NCBI GenBank assembly: GCA_937930625.1
Contig: CALHBW010000433.1
Location: 1 to 15,380 of the forward strand
Length of the DNA: 15,380 nt
From: an uncultured Saprospiraceae bacterium
GTDB lineage: Bacteria; Bacteroidota; Bacteroidia; Chitinophagales; Saprospiraceae
Direction: 5' to 3'
Positions 7,658 through 14,014 of this stretch are shown piece by piece. Under the pieces are notes generated by a model. The model ran no database searches, was not told the DNA's origin, and saw only the letters and a program-made list of their open reading frames with translations. The position numbers and the translations under genes were made by a program. Each line of letters starts with the position of its first letter. Position 1 is the stretch's first letter.

Positions 7658-8566
7658 TTATGGTAAATTATTAATAATATCAATCAATTCAGATTCCGTA
7701 ACGACTGCTGTATCATCCAGCATAAATGTAATCACTTCGTTTTCGGAAATCGTAACAGATTGTACGGCATACCTCCAATCATCACCTTCTGCGGTCACGA
7801 AAATGAAATGCGCTTCCAATCCGATAGGATACGCTCCGCCAATATATCCCAAGCCGGAAGGTTCTCCGACGATGGAGAAATAAACTCCGCTATTTCCATT
7901 GTCATAACTTTCAGGGATTTCCACCGTAATATCAGTTCTAGGTCTTGGGTCATCCCAAAATATATCGCAATTAATCCAACCGAATTCATCGATGAACATG
8001 AAATACGAGAAAGTATCTATCTCTATACCTGAGGTCGTATCAGCTACCCATGTAAGGTCACCATCGGCATCAATTTCTCCCGTCCATTGAGACATATTAA
8101 AATCAACTCCGCCTGTCAAATCTCCCGGAACTCCGGCACTTATACCACAAGCATTGAGTTGTTCTCCATTCTCGGTCGCATTGAAATAAAACTCACCACC
8201 GGAAATCAAAATACCCGATTCGCCGCTTGGTGAAATGCCCATAGTCGGTTTGTTGGTCACAAGCATCGTTCCTCTATCAAATATCTCCACATACTCCAAA
8301 TCTACCGTATTCGTGGTTTGGACACCGGAAGCATCTGTACAACTGAAAACATAAAGCTCTACGCCTCGCTCGGAGGTAACGAAAGCGTTTCCGCTTGAAA
8401 AGTCCAATTGAAAATTCTGTGTAATATTGTCCAAAGCGGTCTGCCTCAAACTCTGAAATTCTTCGGGAGTTGGAGCTTCAGACTGACTTTCATCATCGTC
8501 TCTGCAAGCGGTAAAAAGTAGGGCAAGCATCAGAAAAGCACATAAAGTACCAGTCAAATTTTTCAT
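7658..8566 (-). CDS. Surface-exposed lipoprotein of unknown function
   Basis: The 302-residue product begins with a lipoprotein signal ending LLFTAC, with the lipid-accepting cysteine at residue 21. RDDDE follows immediately (22-26), an acidic tract like the lipoprotein export signal that sends Bacteroidota lipoproteins to the cell surface, so surface display is inferred. A short helix (about 34-52) leads into a beta-rich domain with many Gly, Asp and Thr residues (GILISGGEFYFNATENGEQLNACGIS, TGGVDFNMSQWTGEID) and two further conserved-looking cysteines in the middle. No catalytic motif or named family is recognised. It is transcribed divergently from the exported PNGase-like gene across a 197-bp control region, so shared regulation is possible. 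Confidence 0.72.
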   Translation of the reverse strand: MKNLTGTLCAFLMLALLFTACRDDDESQSEAPTPEEFQSLRQTALDNITQNFQLDFSSGNAFVTSERGVELYVFSCTDASGVQTTNTVDLEYVEIFDRGTMLVTNKPTMGISPSGESGILISGGEFYFNATENGEQLNACGISAGVPGDLTGGVDFNMSQWTGEIDADGDLTWVADTTSGIEIDTFSYFMFIDEFGWINCDIFWDDPRPRTDITVEIPESYDNGNSGVYFSIVGEPSGLGYIGGAYPIGLEAHFIFVTAEGDDWRYAVQSVTISENEVITFMLDDTAVVTESELIDIINNLP

Positions 8567-8614
8567 ATTTGTATATTTTGTGAGTTAAAAAGGTTGGTTA
8601 ACACAGTAATCTCA

Positions 8615-8636
8615 ACGTTCCTTAGTTTGGGAACGT
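8615..8636. promoter_or_regulatory. 7-bp inverted repeat in the lipoprotein leader
   Basis: ACGTTCC (8615-8621) and GGAACGT (8630-8636) are exact reverse complements separated by 8 bp. The site lies 49-70 bp upstream of the lipoprotein start and is noticeably more GC-rich than its surroundings. It could be a protein-binding operator or a leader hairpin; nothing in the sequence decides. Confidence 0.4.
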
Positions 8637-8650
8637 CCACCTTCTTGAAA

Positions 8651-8688
8651 AATTTAACAAATTATACATTAGTGATATTTGTTAAATT
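8651..8688. promoter_or_regulatory. 12-bp perfect inverted repeat in the divergent promoter region
   Basis: AATTTAACAAAT (8651-8662) and ATTTGTTAAATT (8677-8688) are exact reverse complements around a 14-bp spacer. The element sits between two divergent genes, where a terminator is not needed, and ends 15 bp before the predicted -33 element of the rightward promoter. A dimeric regulator binding here could control both the lipoprotein and the PNGase-like gene; this is inferred. Confidence 0.45.
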
Positions 8689-8703
8689 ATCAAAAAAATC
8701 AGC

Positions 8704-8732
8704 TTGCATTTGAAGATGTTTTACTAATTTTG
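8704..8732 (+). promoter_or_regulatory. Bacteroidota-type promoter for the PNGase-like gene
   Basis: TTG at 8704-8706 and TAATTTTG at 8725-8732 match the Bacteroidota -33 (TTG) and -7 (TAnnTTTG) elements with an 18-bp spacer, inside the published 17-23 range. Transcription would start around 8739, leaving a short AT-rich leader of about 25 nt before ATG 8764. Confidence 0.6.
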
Positions 8733-8763
8733 AAAAAATAAAATTATCATAAAAAATAATCAT

Positions 8764-10803
8764 ATGAGAATACATTTTACACTAATTACGAATTTACTCG
8801 CATTAATAATTGCGACAACCATCTACGCTGCTCCCGGCGATACGACTTCCGTATATGTACACGACAAAACGGACATGGTTTGGTATGGCGGCTACAATGA
8901 TATGGGCTACTTTCCCGATGGTACGACGCAATACAGTAAAATCCTGATGACCTATACAATGGGCTGTGCATCAGGCGGATGTAGTGATTGGGATTATACG
9001 ACACGCATCGAAGCCATGATTCCTACGGGAACTTTTGACTCTACGGTAGCAAGTGTCGATACGATTACTTTGGATACGACTTGGAATGTATTTGAAGTCG
9101 TAAATCCTTACGAAATGGCGCGAGTCATCACGCCATATGCGGGCTATATGCGCGAAAGTCAAAACGGCTATACGCCCAATTGGGAACACGATTACGTATT
9201 TGAAGTGACGGATTTTGTGCATATTTTGAAGGATTCTGTACAGATTCGGGCATTTTATGAAGGCTGGTCAACGGGCTTCGCAGCTTCTTTACGCTTTGAT
9301 TTTATTGAAGGAACACCTCCACGCGACATCATTAGCATCCAAAATGTATATAAAGGTGGTGGCGGTTATTCGACAGGCGGTTTTGGTTTTGAAGCTAATC
9401 AATGGTACGCCAAGCAGGTCGAAATTCCCGCCAATTCTACCCATCAAAAACTTCGTGTTACGGTGAGTGGACATGGCTTTGATAATAGTAATAATTGTGC
9501 TGAATTTTGTATTCGTGATTATTTTGTGAATGTAAATGGTACACAAGTCGGAACGGGTACGCTTTGGCGGGATGATTGCGGTTTCAATCCTATCTATCCG
9601 CAAGGTGGTACGTGGGTATATGACCGCGCGAATTGGTGTCCGGGTATGCGTGCTTTTACGCATGAATATGACCTCACGCCCTACCTTACCCCCGGAAATA
9701 CAGAAGAAATTGATATGGATATGGAGAGCTATTTTTGGGGTGGCACACAATCGCCTTCTTATGGATATAGCATCCAATTGGTATCGTATGGTGATAATAA
9801 TTTTGCCAATGATGCGGCTATCACAGACATCATCAATCCAAGTACCGACGACATCCACAAACGCCTCAATCCTTCCTGCGGACAACCCACCATTACCCTC
9901 CGAAATGAAGGCAGCAATACAATGACTACTGCCGATATTTTGTATGGAGTAAATGGCAGTACGCTATGCACTTACACTTGGACGGGCAGCCTTGATTTTA
10001 TGGAAGAAATTGACGTGACATTGCCTTCTGTCAATTGGTCGGATTACAATTCTGACAACCGTATTTTTAGTGCCGCAATTGTAAGTGTCAATGGAATTTC
10101 GGACGAAAATCCGCAAAATAATGCCTTGAAGTCAACCTTCGATATTCCCACTGACTCCTATCCGCCATCCATAAAAGTCCGCATCAATACGAATAATCGA
10201 GGTCACGAAACAGGCTACACACTTCGCGACGTAGATGGCAATATCATTGGTGAACGCGCTACGGGTTCAATGAATAGTAATGAGCAATATAATGATGACT
10301 ATACGCTCGAATCGGGTTGCTATGTACTCAGTATTTATGATACCGGCGAAGATGGTTTGCAGTGGTGGGCAAATAGCTCGCAAGGCACAGGCAATGCTGC
10401 TATCGTTCGGGGCGATGTGTCCATTACGGTATATTCGTTCAGGTCTGATTTTGGCACAGAAGCGCATCATTATTTTACGATTGGTGATTTAGCGGAAATA
10501 CCTTATAGTGGCAATTGTAATACTGTCTCAACTGAAGATGTCGAATTGACTGATAGTGAGTTAATTATCCAACCTAACCCAAATACGGGTGAGTTTTATC
10601 TTCAACTGAATGATGTATCAATTCAAAATGCTCAATTGACGATACATGATATGTTGGGCAAGGTCATACATCAAGCTGAATTAGGCGATATTAAGGGTGC
10701 TTTCAATCAAAATATTGACCTGCGGACTGCTGCAAAAGGTATTTATTTGGTGAATATACAACACGACGAAGGGCAGTTTAGCCGGAAGGTTATTGTGCAA
10801 TAA
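8764..10803 (+). CDS. Secreted PNGase F-like peptide:N-glycosidase with T9SS sorting domain
   Basis: The 679-residue product has a signal peptide (1-23, ...TTIYAA), a two-lobed catalytic region (about 25-345), a CARDB-like beta domain (about 347-460), another beta domain (about 467-575) with GCYVLSIYDTGEDGLQWW, and a T9SS type A sorting domain (about 600-679, starting IIQPNPNTGEFYL and ending RKVIVQ). Compared from memory with mature Elizabethkingia PNGase F, C68-x4-C73-x2-W-D77 matches C51/C56/D60, E166-x-W168 matches E118/W120, C245-A-E247-F-C249 matches C204/E206/C208, C272 and C292 match C231/C252, and R288 and W291 match R248/W251. PNGase F cleaves the bond between Asn and the first N-glycan sugar. 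A change is Tyr78 at the position of R61. The role is inferred to be deglycosylating extracellular glycoproteins for nutrition. Confidence 0.85.
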   Translation: MRIHFTLITNLLALIIATTIYAAPGDTTSVYVHDKTDMVWYGGYNDMGYFPDGTTQYSKILMTYTMGCASGGCSDWDYTTRIEAMIPTGTFDSTVASVDTITLDTTWNVFEVVNPYEMARVITPYAGYMRESQNGYTPNWEHDYVFEVTDFVHILKDSVQIRAFYEGWSTGFAASLRFDFIEGTPPRDIISIQNVYKGGGGYSTGGFGFEANQWYAKQVEIPANSTHQKLRVTVSGHGFDNSNNCAEFCIRDYFVNVNGTQVGTGTLWRDDCGFNPIYPQGGTWVYDRANWCPGMRAFTHEYDLTPYLTPGNTEEIDMDMESYFWGGTQSPSYGYSIQLVSYGDNNFANDAAITDIINPSTDDIHKRLNPSCGQPTITLRNEGSNTMTTADILYGVNGSTLCTYTWTGSLDFMEEIDVTLPSVNWSDYNSDNRIFSAAIVSVNGISDENPQNNALKSTFDIPTDSYPPSIKVRINTNNRGHETGYTLRDVDGNIIGERATGSMNSNEQYNDDYTLESGCYVLSIYDTGEDGLQWWANSSQGTGNAAIVRGDVSITVYSFRSDFGTEAHHYFTIGDLAEIPYSGNCNTVSTEDVELTDSELIIQPNPNTGEFYLQLNDVSIQNAQLTIHDMLGKVIHQAELGDIKGAFNQNIDLRTAAKGIYLVNIQHDEGQFSRKVIVQ

Positions 10804-10823
10804 TTTTTCATCACAACCTCCCC

Positions 10824-10851
10824 GTAGAGACGCGATTAATCGCGTCTCTAC
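10824..10851. repeat. 28-bp perfect palindrome (GTAGAGACGCGATT plus its reverse complement)
   Basis: The two 14-nt halves, 10824-10837 and 10838-10851, are exact reverse complements with no spacer. The sequence is GC-rich in an AT-rich gap and lies 21 bp after the stop of the PNGase-like gene. I recall this motif as one that recurs between genes in Bacteroidota and some cyanobacteria, which points to a dispersed palindromic unit rather than a gene-specific site. It has the same length and edge pattern as the core of the palindrome at 12355-12382. Confidence 0.75.
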
Positions 10852-10899
10852 CGGAAATTGTTTGTGAAATAAAAATGCAGTTTGTCCCACAAATATCAG

Positions 10900-10942
10900 C
10901 TAAAACTCGCCTTGCATTTTCAAAATGCAAGGCGAGTTTTAG
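10900..10942 (+). terminator. 43-nt near-continuous hairpin with 21-bp arms
   Basis: The arms 10900-10920 and 10922-10942 are exact reverse complements with a single unpaired base at the centre; in practice a TTTTCAAAA apical loop would form. The GC-rich part is CTCGCCTTGC, and the right arm ends GAGTTTTAG, giving the T-run of a rho-independent terminator. It lies about 97 bp past the stop of the PNGase-like gene, and the upstream A-run would let it also act leftward. Confidence 0.75.
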
Positions 10943-11030
10943 TATTAAATGGCATCAAATTTGACAAACATTAAATGTGAGTCATTTGCAAAAATGTCTG
11001 ACATTCTGTTCATAAGATTCAACTAAAATA

Positions 11031-12344
11031 TTGGTAAATTTCCCGACACTTACACACACTCAAAAAACGACTTTCTTTCCTCCCGACCTTACGCTTTTTA
11101 AGCGACAAGTTCTCCTTTGGGCAAATCAATTTGATACACTTTGCTATTTAGATTCCAATGAATATCAACACGATAAATATTCAACTTGTGAGGCATTGGT
11201 AGCGGTGGGTGCGGTGCGCGAATTGACCGTCGCGCATACGGGCGAAGGGGCTTTTGAGCAATTGAAAGACTTGATGGACGTGCGTAAAAGTTGGCTTTTC
11301 GGTTTTCTGACTTATGACCTTAAAAATGATATTGAACGACTCGAATCCAATAATTTTGATGGTGTCAAGATGCCTGTTTTACATTTTTTTGAGCCGAAAT
11401 ATGTCATTCAAATTTACGATAAAAAAGTTATCATTCATTCAGCAGAAAATGACAGCGAAAATATTTTTTACGAAATACAAAATACACACGTTAATATTGA
11501 TTTAAATAAAAAAACAAACATAACTGTACAGCCGCGTATTCCGAAAAATGAATATTTAGAAATCGTTGAAAAAATTCGCCAACACATCATTGAAGGGGAT
11601 TTGTATGAGATGAATTTCTGTCAGGAATTTTTCGCAGAAAATACAGATATAGAGCCGCTTGCGATGTTTTTCCGTTTGAATGAATTATCAAAAGCCCCCT
11701 TTTCATCATTTTACAAAAAAAATAATCAATACCTACTCTGCGCCAGTCCCGAACGCTTCCTCAAAAAGCAAGGGCAACAACTCATTTCCCAACCCATAAA
11801 AGGCACGATTCGGCGTGGAAATACGCCTACTGAAGACCTCGAATTACAGTCTATCCTAAGTCGCAGCACAAAAGACCGCGCCGAAAATGTGATGATAGTC
11901 GATTTAGTGAGAAACGACCTCACGCGTAGCAGTCGCACGGGTACGATTCAGGTGGAGGAATTGTTTGGCGTGTATCCTTTTGAACAGGTCAATCATATGA
12001 TTTCGACGATTACATCGACCTTACGCGAGAATGTACATGCGGTGGATGCGATACGCCACGCCTTCCCAATGGGTAGCATGACCGGCGCACCAAAAGTGAT
12101 GAGTATGCAGCTCATCGAACGATACGAACAAACGCGACGGGGCTTGTATTCGGGCGCAGTTGGTTACTTTACGCCGGAGGGCGATTTCGACTTTAATGTA
12201 TTGATTCGCAGTATGTTGTATCATACGAATTTACGGTATTTGTCCTTTCAGGTTGGCGGCGCGATTGTGTATGATTCTGTGCCGGAACGGGAGTATGAGG
12301 AGTGTTTATTGAAGGCGAAAGCGATGTTGGAAGTGTTAAAATAA
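11031..12344 (+). CDS. pabB: Aminodeoxychorismate synthase component I
   Basis: This enzyme converts chorismate and glutamine-derived ammonia to 4-amino-4-deoxychorismate, the first step to p-aminobenzoate and folate, normally with the amidotransferase PabA; pabA is not in this window. The chorismate-binding domain occupies about 170-437: ENVMIVDLVRNDL (285-297), HAFPMGSMTGAPK (343-355), RRGLYSGAVGYF (369-380) and GGAIVYDSVPEREYEE (409-424). PIKGT at 255-259 carries Lys257, the residue that distinguishes PabB from TrpE, where PIAGT is usual. The N-terminus (FKRQVLLWANQFDTLCYLDSN) is like Bacteroidota PabB. Translation must start at TTG 11031: an in-frame stop lies at 11013 and the next Met is residue 82, inside conserved sequence. 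The stop is within the palindrome at 12337-12400. Confidence 0.9.
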   Translation: MVNFPTLTHTQKTTFFPPDLTLFKRQVLLWANQFDTLCYLDSNEYQHDKYSTCEALVAVGAVRELTVAHTGEGAFEQLKDLMDVRKSWLFGFLTYDLKNDIERLESNNFDGVKMPVLHFFEPKYVIQIYDKKVIIHSAENDSENIFYEIQNTHVNIDLNKKTNITVQPRIPKNEYLEIVEKIRQHIIEGDLYEMNFCQEFFAENTDIEPLAMFFRLNELSKAPFSSFYKKNNQYLLCASPERFLKKQGQQLISQPIKGTIRRGNTPTEDLELQSILSRSTKDRAENVMIVDLVRNDLTRSSRTGTIQVEELFGVYPFEQVNHMISTITSTLRENVHAVDAIRHAFPMGSMTGAPKVMSMQLIERYEQTRRGLYSGAVGYFTPEGDFDFNVLIRSMLYHTNLRYLSFQVGGAIVYDSVPEREYEECLLKAKAMLEVLK

Positions 12345-12400
12345 TTGCCAAATCGTAGGGGCAGGGCATGCCCTGCCCCTACGATTTGGCAATTATTTTA
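12337..12400. terminator. 64-bp perfect palindrome spanning two convergent gene ends
   Basis: The halves 12337-12368 (beginning TAAAATAATTGCC) and 12369-12400 are exact reverse complements over 32 nt with no spacer. The core 12355-12382 is 28 bp, GTAGGGGCAGGGCA plus its reverse complement. The stop codons of pabB (12342-12344, TAA) and of the hydrolase (TAG, 12379-12381 on the minus strand) both lie inside it. Each outer arm ends in a T-run in its own direction of transcription, so it should work as a bidirectional terminator. Its core also looks like an inserted repeat element. Confidence 0.8.
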
Positions 12401-13092
12401 TCTGGCAATCGCTCCGCAATAATCCTCAGCACCGACAAATTATGCGGCATCCCAAGATGGCTGCTCACCGCTTCTTCATTTCGGTGCAAATCATCTTCTA
12501 CTTTACTCATACAATCTTGCCAACGTACTACGCCGTCTGTTTTCGAGTAAATGGAAGTCGTTAAAACGGGCGTGGGTTCGGGCAGACTATCTATCAATGC
12601 TCTATCCCATAAATCCTCGACTTCTCCCTTCAATAATTTGAATAACCACACCACATTATTCGGGTTTTCGATACCGCCAAAAGGTGAACCTGTGGTGATC
12701 ACCTGCCGCACTTTATCCGGCTTACGCTTTGCCAATTCGCGAGCAAATATCCCACCCAAACTCCAACCGATAATACTGATTTCTTCCTGATGTTTTTCAT
12801 ACAAAGCATCGACTTTCTCTACCAAAGCATCAAGGTCTTTGGGGTCGGCGGTATTGACCCCTAAATCCCATTTATAGGGTGTATAACCCATTCGAGTCAG
12901 AAACTTACGCATAGGCAGCATCACCATATCAAAGCCGAATAAACCCGGAATGACCAATACGGCGTGTCCGTCTCCTGTGCGTTGAGGGGTATATTCGCTG
13001 CGAAATCGAATCGACGCAATTAATTCCCAAACCATTCGAAGTCCTTCTGTAAGAAAAAGGAATATGGATGGTCTTTTTACTTGTTCACTCAT
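12379..13092 (-). CDS. Alpha/beta-hydrolase, lipase/esterase-like
   Basis: The chosen start is ATG at 13092 (237 aa, MSEQVKRPSIF). The frame is open to 13266, but that extension overlaps the start of the divergent deaminase gene and has no protein-like character. The fold marks are HAVLVIPGLFGFD (43-55, first strand and oxyanion region), GWSLGG (109-114) with nucleophile Ser111, and TTGSPFGG (133-140). The likely acid is Asp186 in SKTDGVV and the likely base His212 in SSHLGM. This resembles small soluble lipase/esterase proteins related to the PGAP1/EstA group; no signal peptide is seen, and the substrate is unknown. Its last codons and TAG stop lie in the right arm of the 64-bp palindrome shared with pabB. 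Confidence 0.82.
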   Translation of the reverse strand: MSEQVKRPSIFLFLTEGLRMVWELIASIRFRSEYTPQRTGDGHAVLVIPGLFGFDMVMLPMRKFLTRMGYTPYKWDLGVNTADPKDLDALVEKVDALYEKHQEEISIIGWSLGGIFARELAKRKPDKVRQVITTGSPFGGIENPNNVVWLFKLLKGEVEDLWDRALIDSLPEPTPVLTTSIYSKTDGVVRWQDCMSKVEDDLHRNEEAVSSHLGMPHNLSVLRIIAERLPDKIIAKS

Positions 13093-13171
13093 TTTTACTT
13101 GTTTTGAAATATAGGGATTGAGACGAGAATGTAATGGGAATGGGGGCAGAATTGTTTGAAAAATATGCTTC

Positions 13172-13198
13172 TTTGGTGAGATAAAAATCATAAATTTG
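13172..13198 (+). promoter_or_regulatory. Possible promoter of the deaminase-immunity cassette
   Basis: TAAATTTG at 13191-13198 is an exact match to the Bacteroidota -7 element TAnnTTTG, with TTTG at 13172-13175 as a possible -33 element. The spacer is 15 bp, shorter than the usual 17-23, which lowers confidence. It would start transcription about 40 bp before GTG 13248. Confidence 0.4.
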
Positions 13199-13247
13199 CA
13201 AAAAAGATTACAAAACCCTAAATTTATATCAAAATTAAAACTTTTCT

Positions 13248-13643
13248 GTGAGCCAACTGAACCCAATTACTGTTAAAGCTGTTTTTGAGATACAGGATTA
13301 TACCTTTACAGGCGTAAATCCGAGAGAAAGAGAACCTCGAAATGCTCGTCCAATTGAGGGTCTATCAGCAGTAAACAATGATGAGTTCAAGATGCACGCT
13401 GAAATAGATGCGATGATACAAGCTCAAAAAAAAGGCTTGGAAGGTGGAATAGGAACATTAAAAGTAAACGGAAAGATAGTATGTCCGTATTGCAAAGGAG
13501 ACATTAAAAAAATGGCACAACGACTAAAACTGGAGAAGTTGATAATAATTGATGCTGACGGAAAAATCTATACATTCACGGGTCAAAATGAACTAAAACC
13601 CGTTAAAGAAGGTGGTAGAGGTTGGAAAATTCAAAACTCATAA
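13248..13643 (+). CDS. Stand-alone deaminase toxin domain (cytidine-deaminase-like fold)
   Basis: The 131-residue product starts at GTG 13248, with an in-frame stop at 13236. It carries the zinc-binding signature of the nucleic-acid deaminase superfamily: MHAEID with His50-Ala-Glu52 (zinc ligand and proton shuttle) and CPYC at 79-82, followed by KGDIKKMAQRLKLEKLIIIDADGKIYTF. The layout (FTGVNPREREPRNARP, then HAE...A...G, then VCPYC..DI..MA) is like the BURPS668_1122-type toxin deaminases of polymorphic toxin systems. Those domains are normally the C-terminal tip of a large exported toxin; here there is no delivery domain, signal peptide or pre-toxin region. A gene 13 bp downstream resembles an immunity protein. 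The target base and nucleic acid are not predictable from this sequence. Confidence 0.75.
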   Translation: MSQLNPITVKAVFEIQDYTFTGVNPREREPRNARPIEGLSAVNNDEFKMHAEIDAMIQAQKKGLEGGIGTLKVNGKIVCPYCKGDIKKMAQRLKLEKLIIIDADGKIYTFTGQNELKPVKEGGRGWKIQNS

Positions 13644-13656
13644 CAAAACATTTTTT

Positions 13657-14010
13657 ATGAAAAAATACAAAGCAATAACGATAGATGCAAGTCCTTCTAA
13701 TGAGGAAGGTTTGGCATTCGTATATTTTGATTTTGGAAATTTCAATTACCTTACACTTTGTTTTTCTTCTGAAGAACAAGATGATATATATATTGAAAAT
13801 TCCGAACAGACACAAAGCGAATATAGCAATGATATAGATTATAAATTTGAAGACGATAAATTAATCTTCAAATTTGATGAAGCAGTTGCCCGAAAAATTA
13901 ATACAGACAAGAGCATCGTCATTCATTTAAATGAAAACCAACAACAAATAGAAATACTCAAAGAAAGTCTAAATGCCATCTTTGAACACAAAACGGTAAG
14001 CACCATTTGA
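13657..14010 (+). CDS. Probable immunity protein, Imm10-like
   Basis: The chosen start is ATG 13657 (117 aa, MKKYKAITIDASPS), 13 bp after the toxin stop; an in-frame GTG at 13612 inside the toxin gene is rejected. The product is acidic and soluble with an alpha/beta pattern: YKAITIDA, GLAFVYFDFG, YLTLCFSSEEQDDIYIEN, IDYKFEDDKLIFKFDEAVARKIN, SIVIHLNENQ, then a final helix IEILKESLNAIF. Both the pattern and the position directly after a deaminase toxin fit Imm10-type immunity proteins, which would bind and block the toxin in the producing cell. The family is recalled, not searched. The TGA stop lies only 4 bp from the convergent gpsA stop. Confidence 0.65.
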   Translation: MKKYKAITIDASPSNEEGLAFVYFDFGNFNYLTLCFSSEEQDDIYIENSEQTQSEYSNDIDYKFEDDKLIFKFDEAVARKINTDKSIVIHLNENQQQIEILKESLNAIFEHKTVSTI

Positions 14011-14014
14011 TGCC

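Noticed and set aside
9289..9885. 198-codon open frame antisense to the PNGase-like gene
   Set aside because: It is a shadow of a strongly supported coding frame; its product is rich in Ile, Arg and Thr with no recognisable domain.
11031..12344. Anthranilate synthase component I (TrpE) for the chorismate enzyme
   Set aside because: The PIKGT motif with Lys257 is the aminodeoxychorismate synthase form, and no trp genes are nearby.
13093..13266. 58-residue N-terminal extension of the alpha/beta-hydrolase
   Set aside because: It overlaps the divergent deaminase start and its promoter region, and has no protein-like pattern; ATG 13092 begins the conserved-looking part.
13612..13656. GTG start at 13612 for the immunity gene
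   Set aside because: It would overlap the toxin gene by 32 bp and add residues unlike the family; ATG 13657 gives the expected MKKYKA N-terminus.
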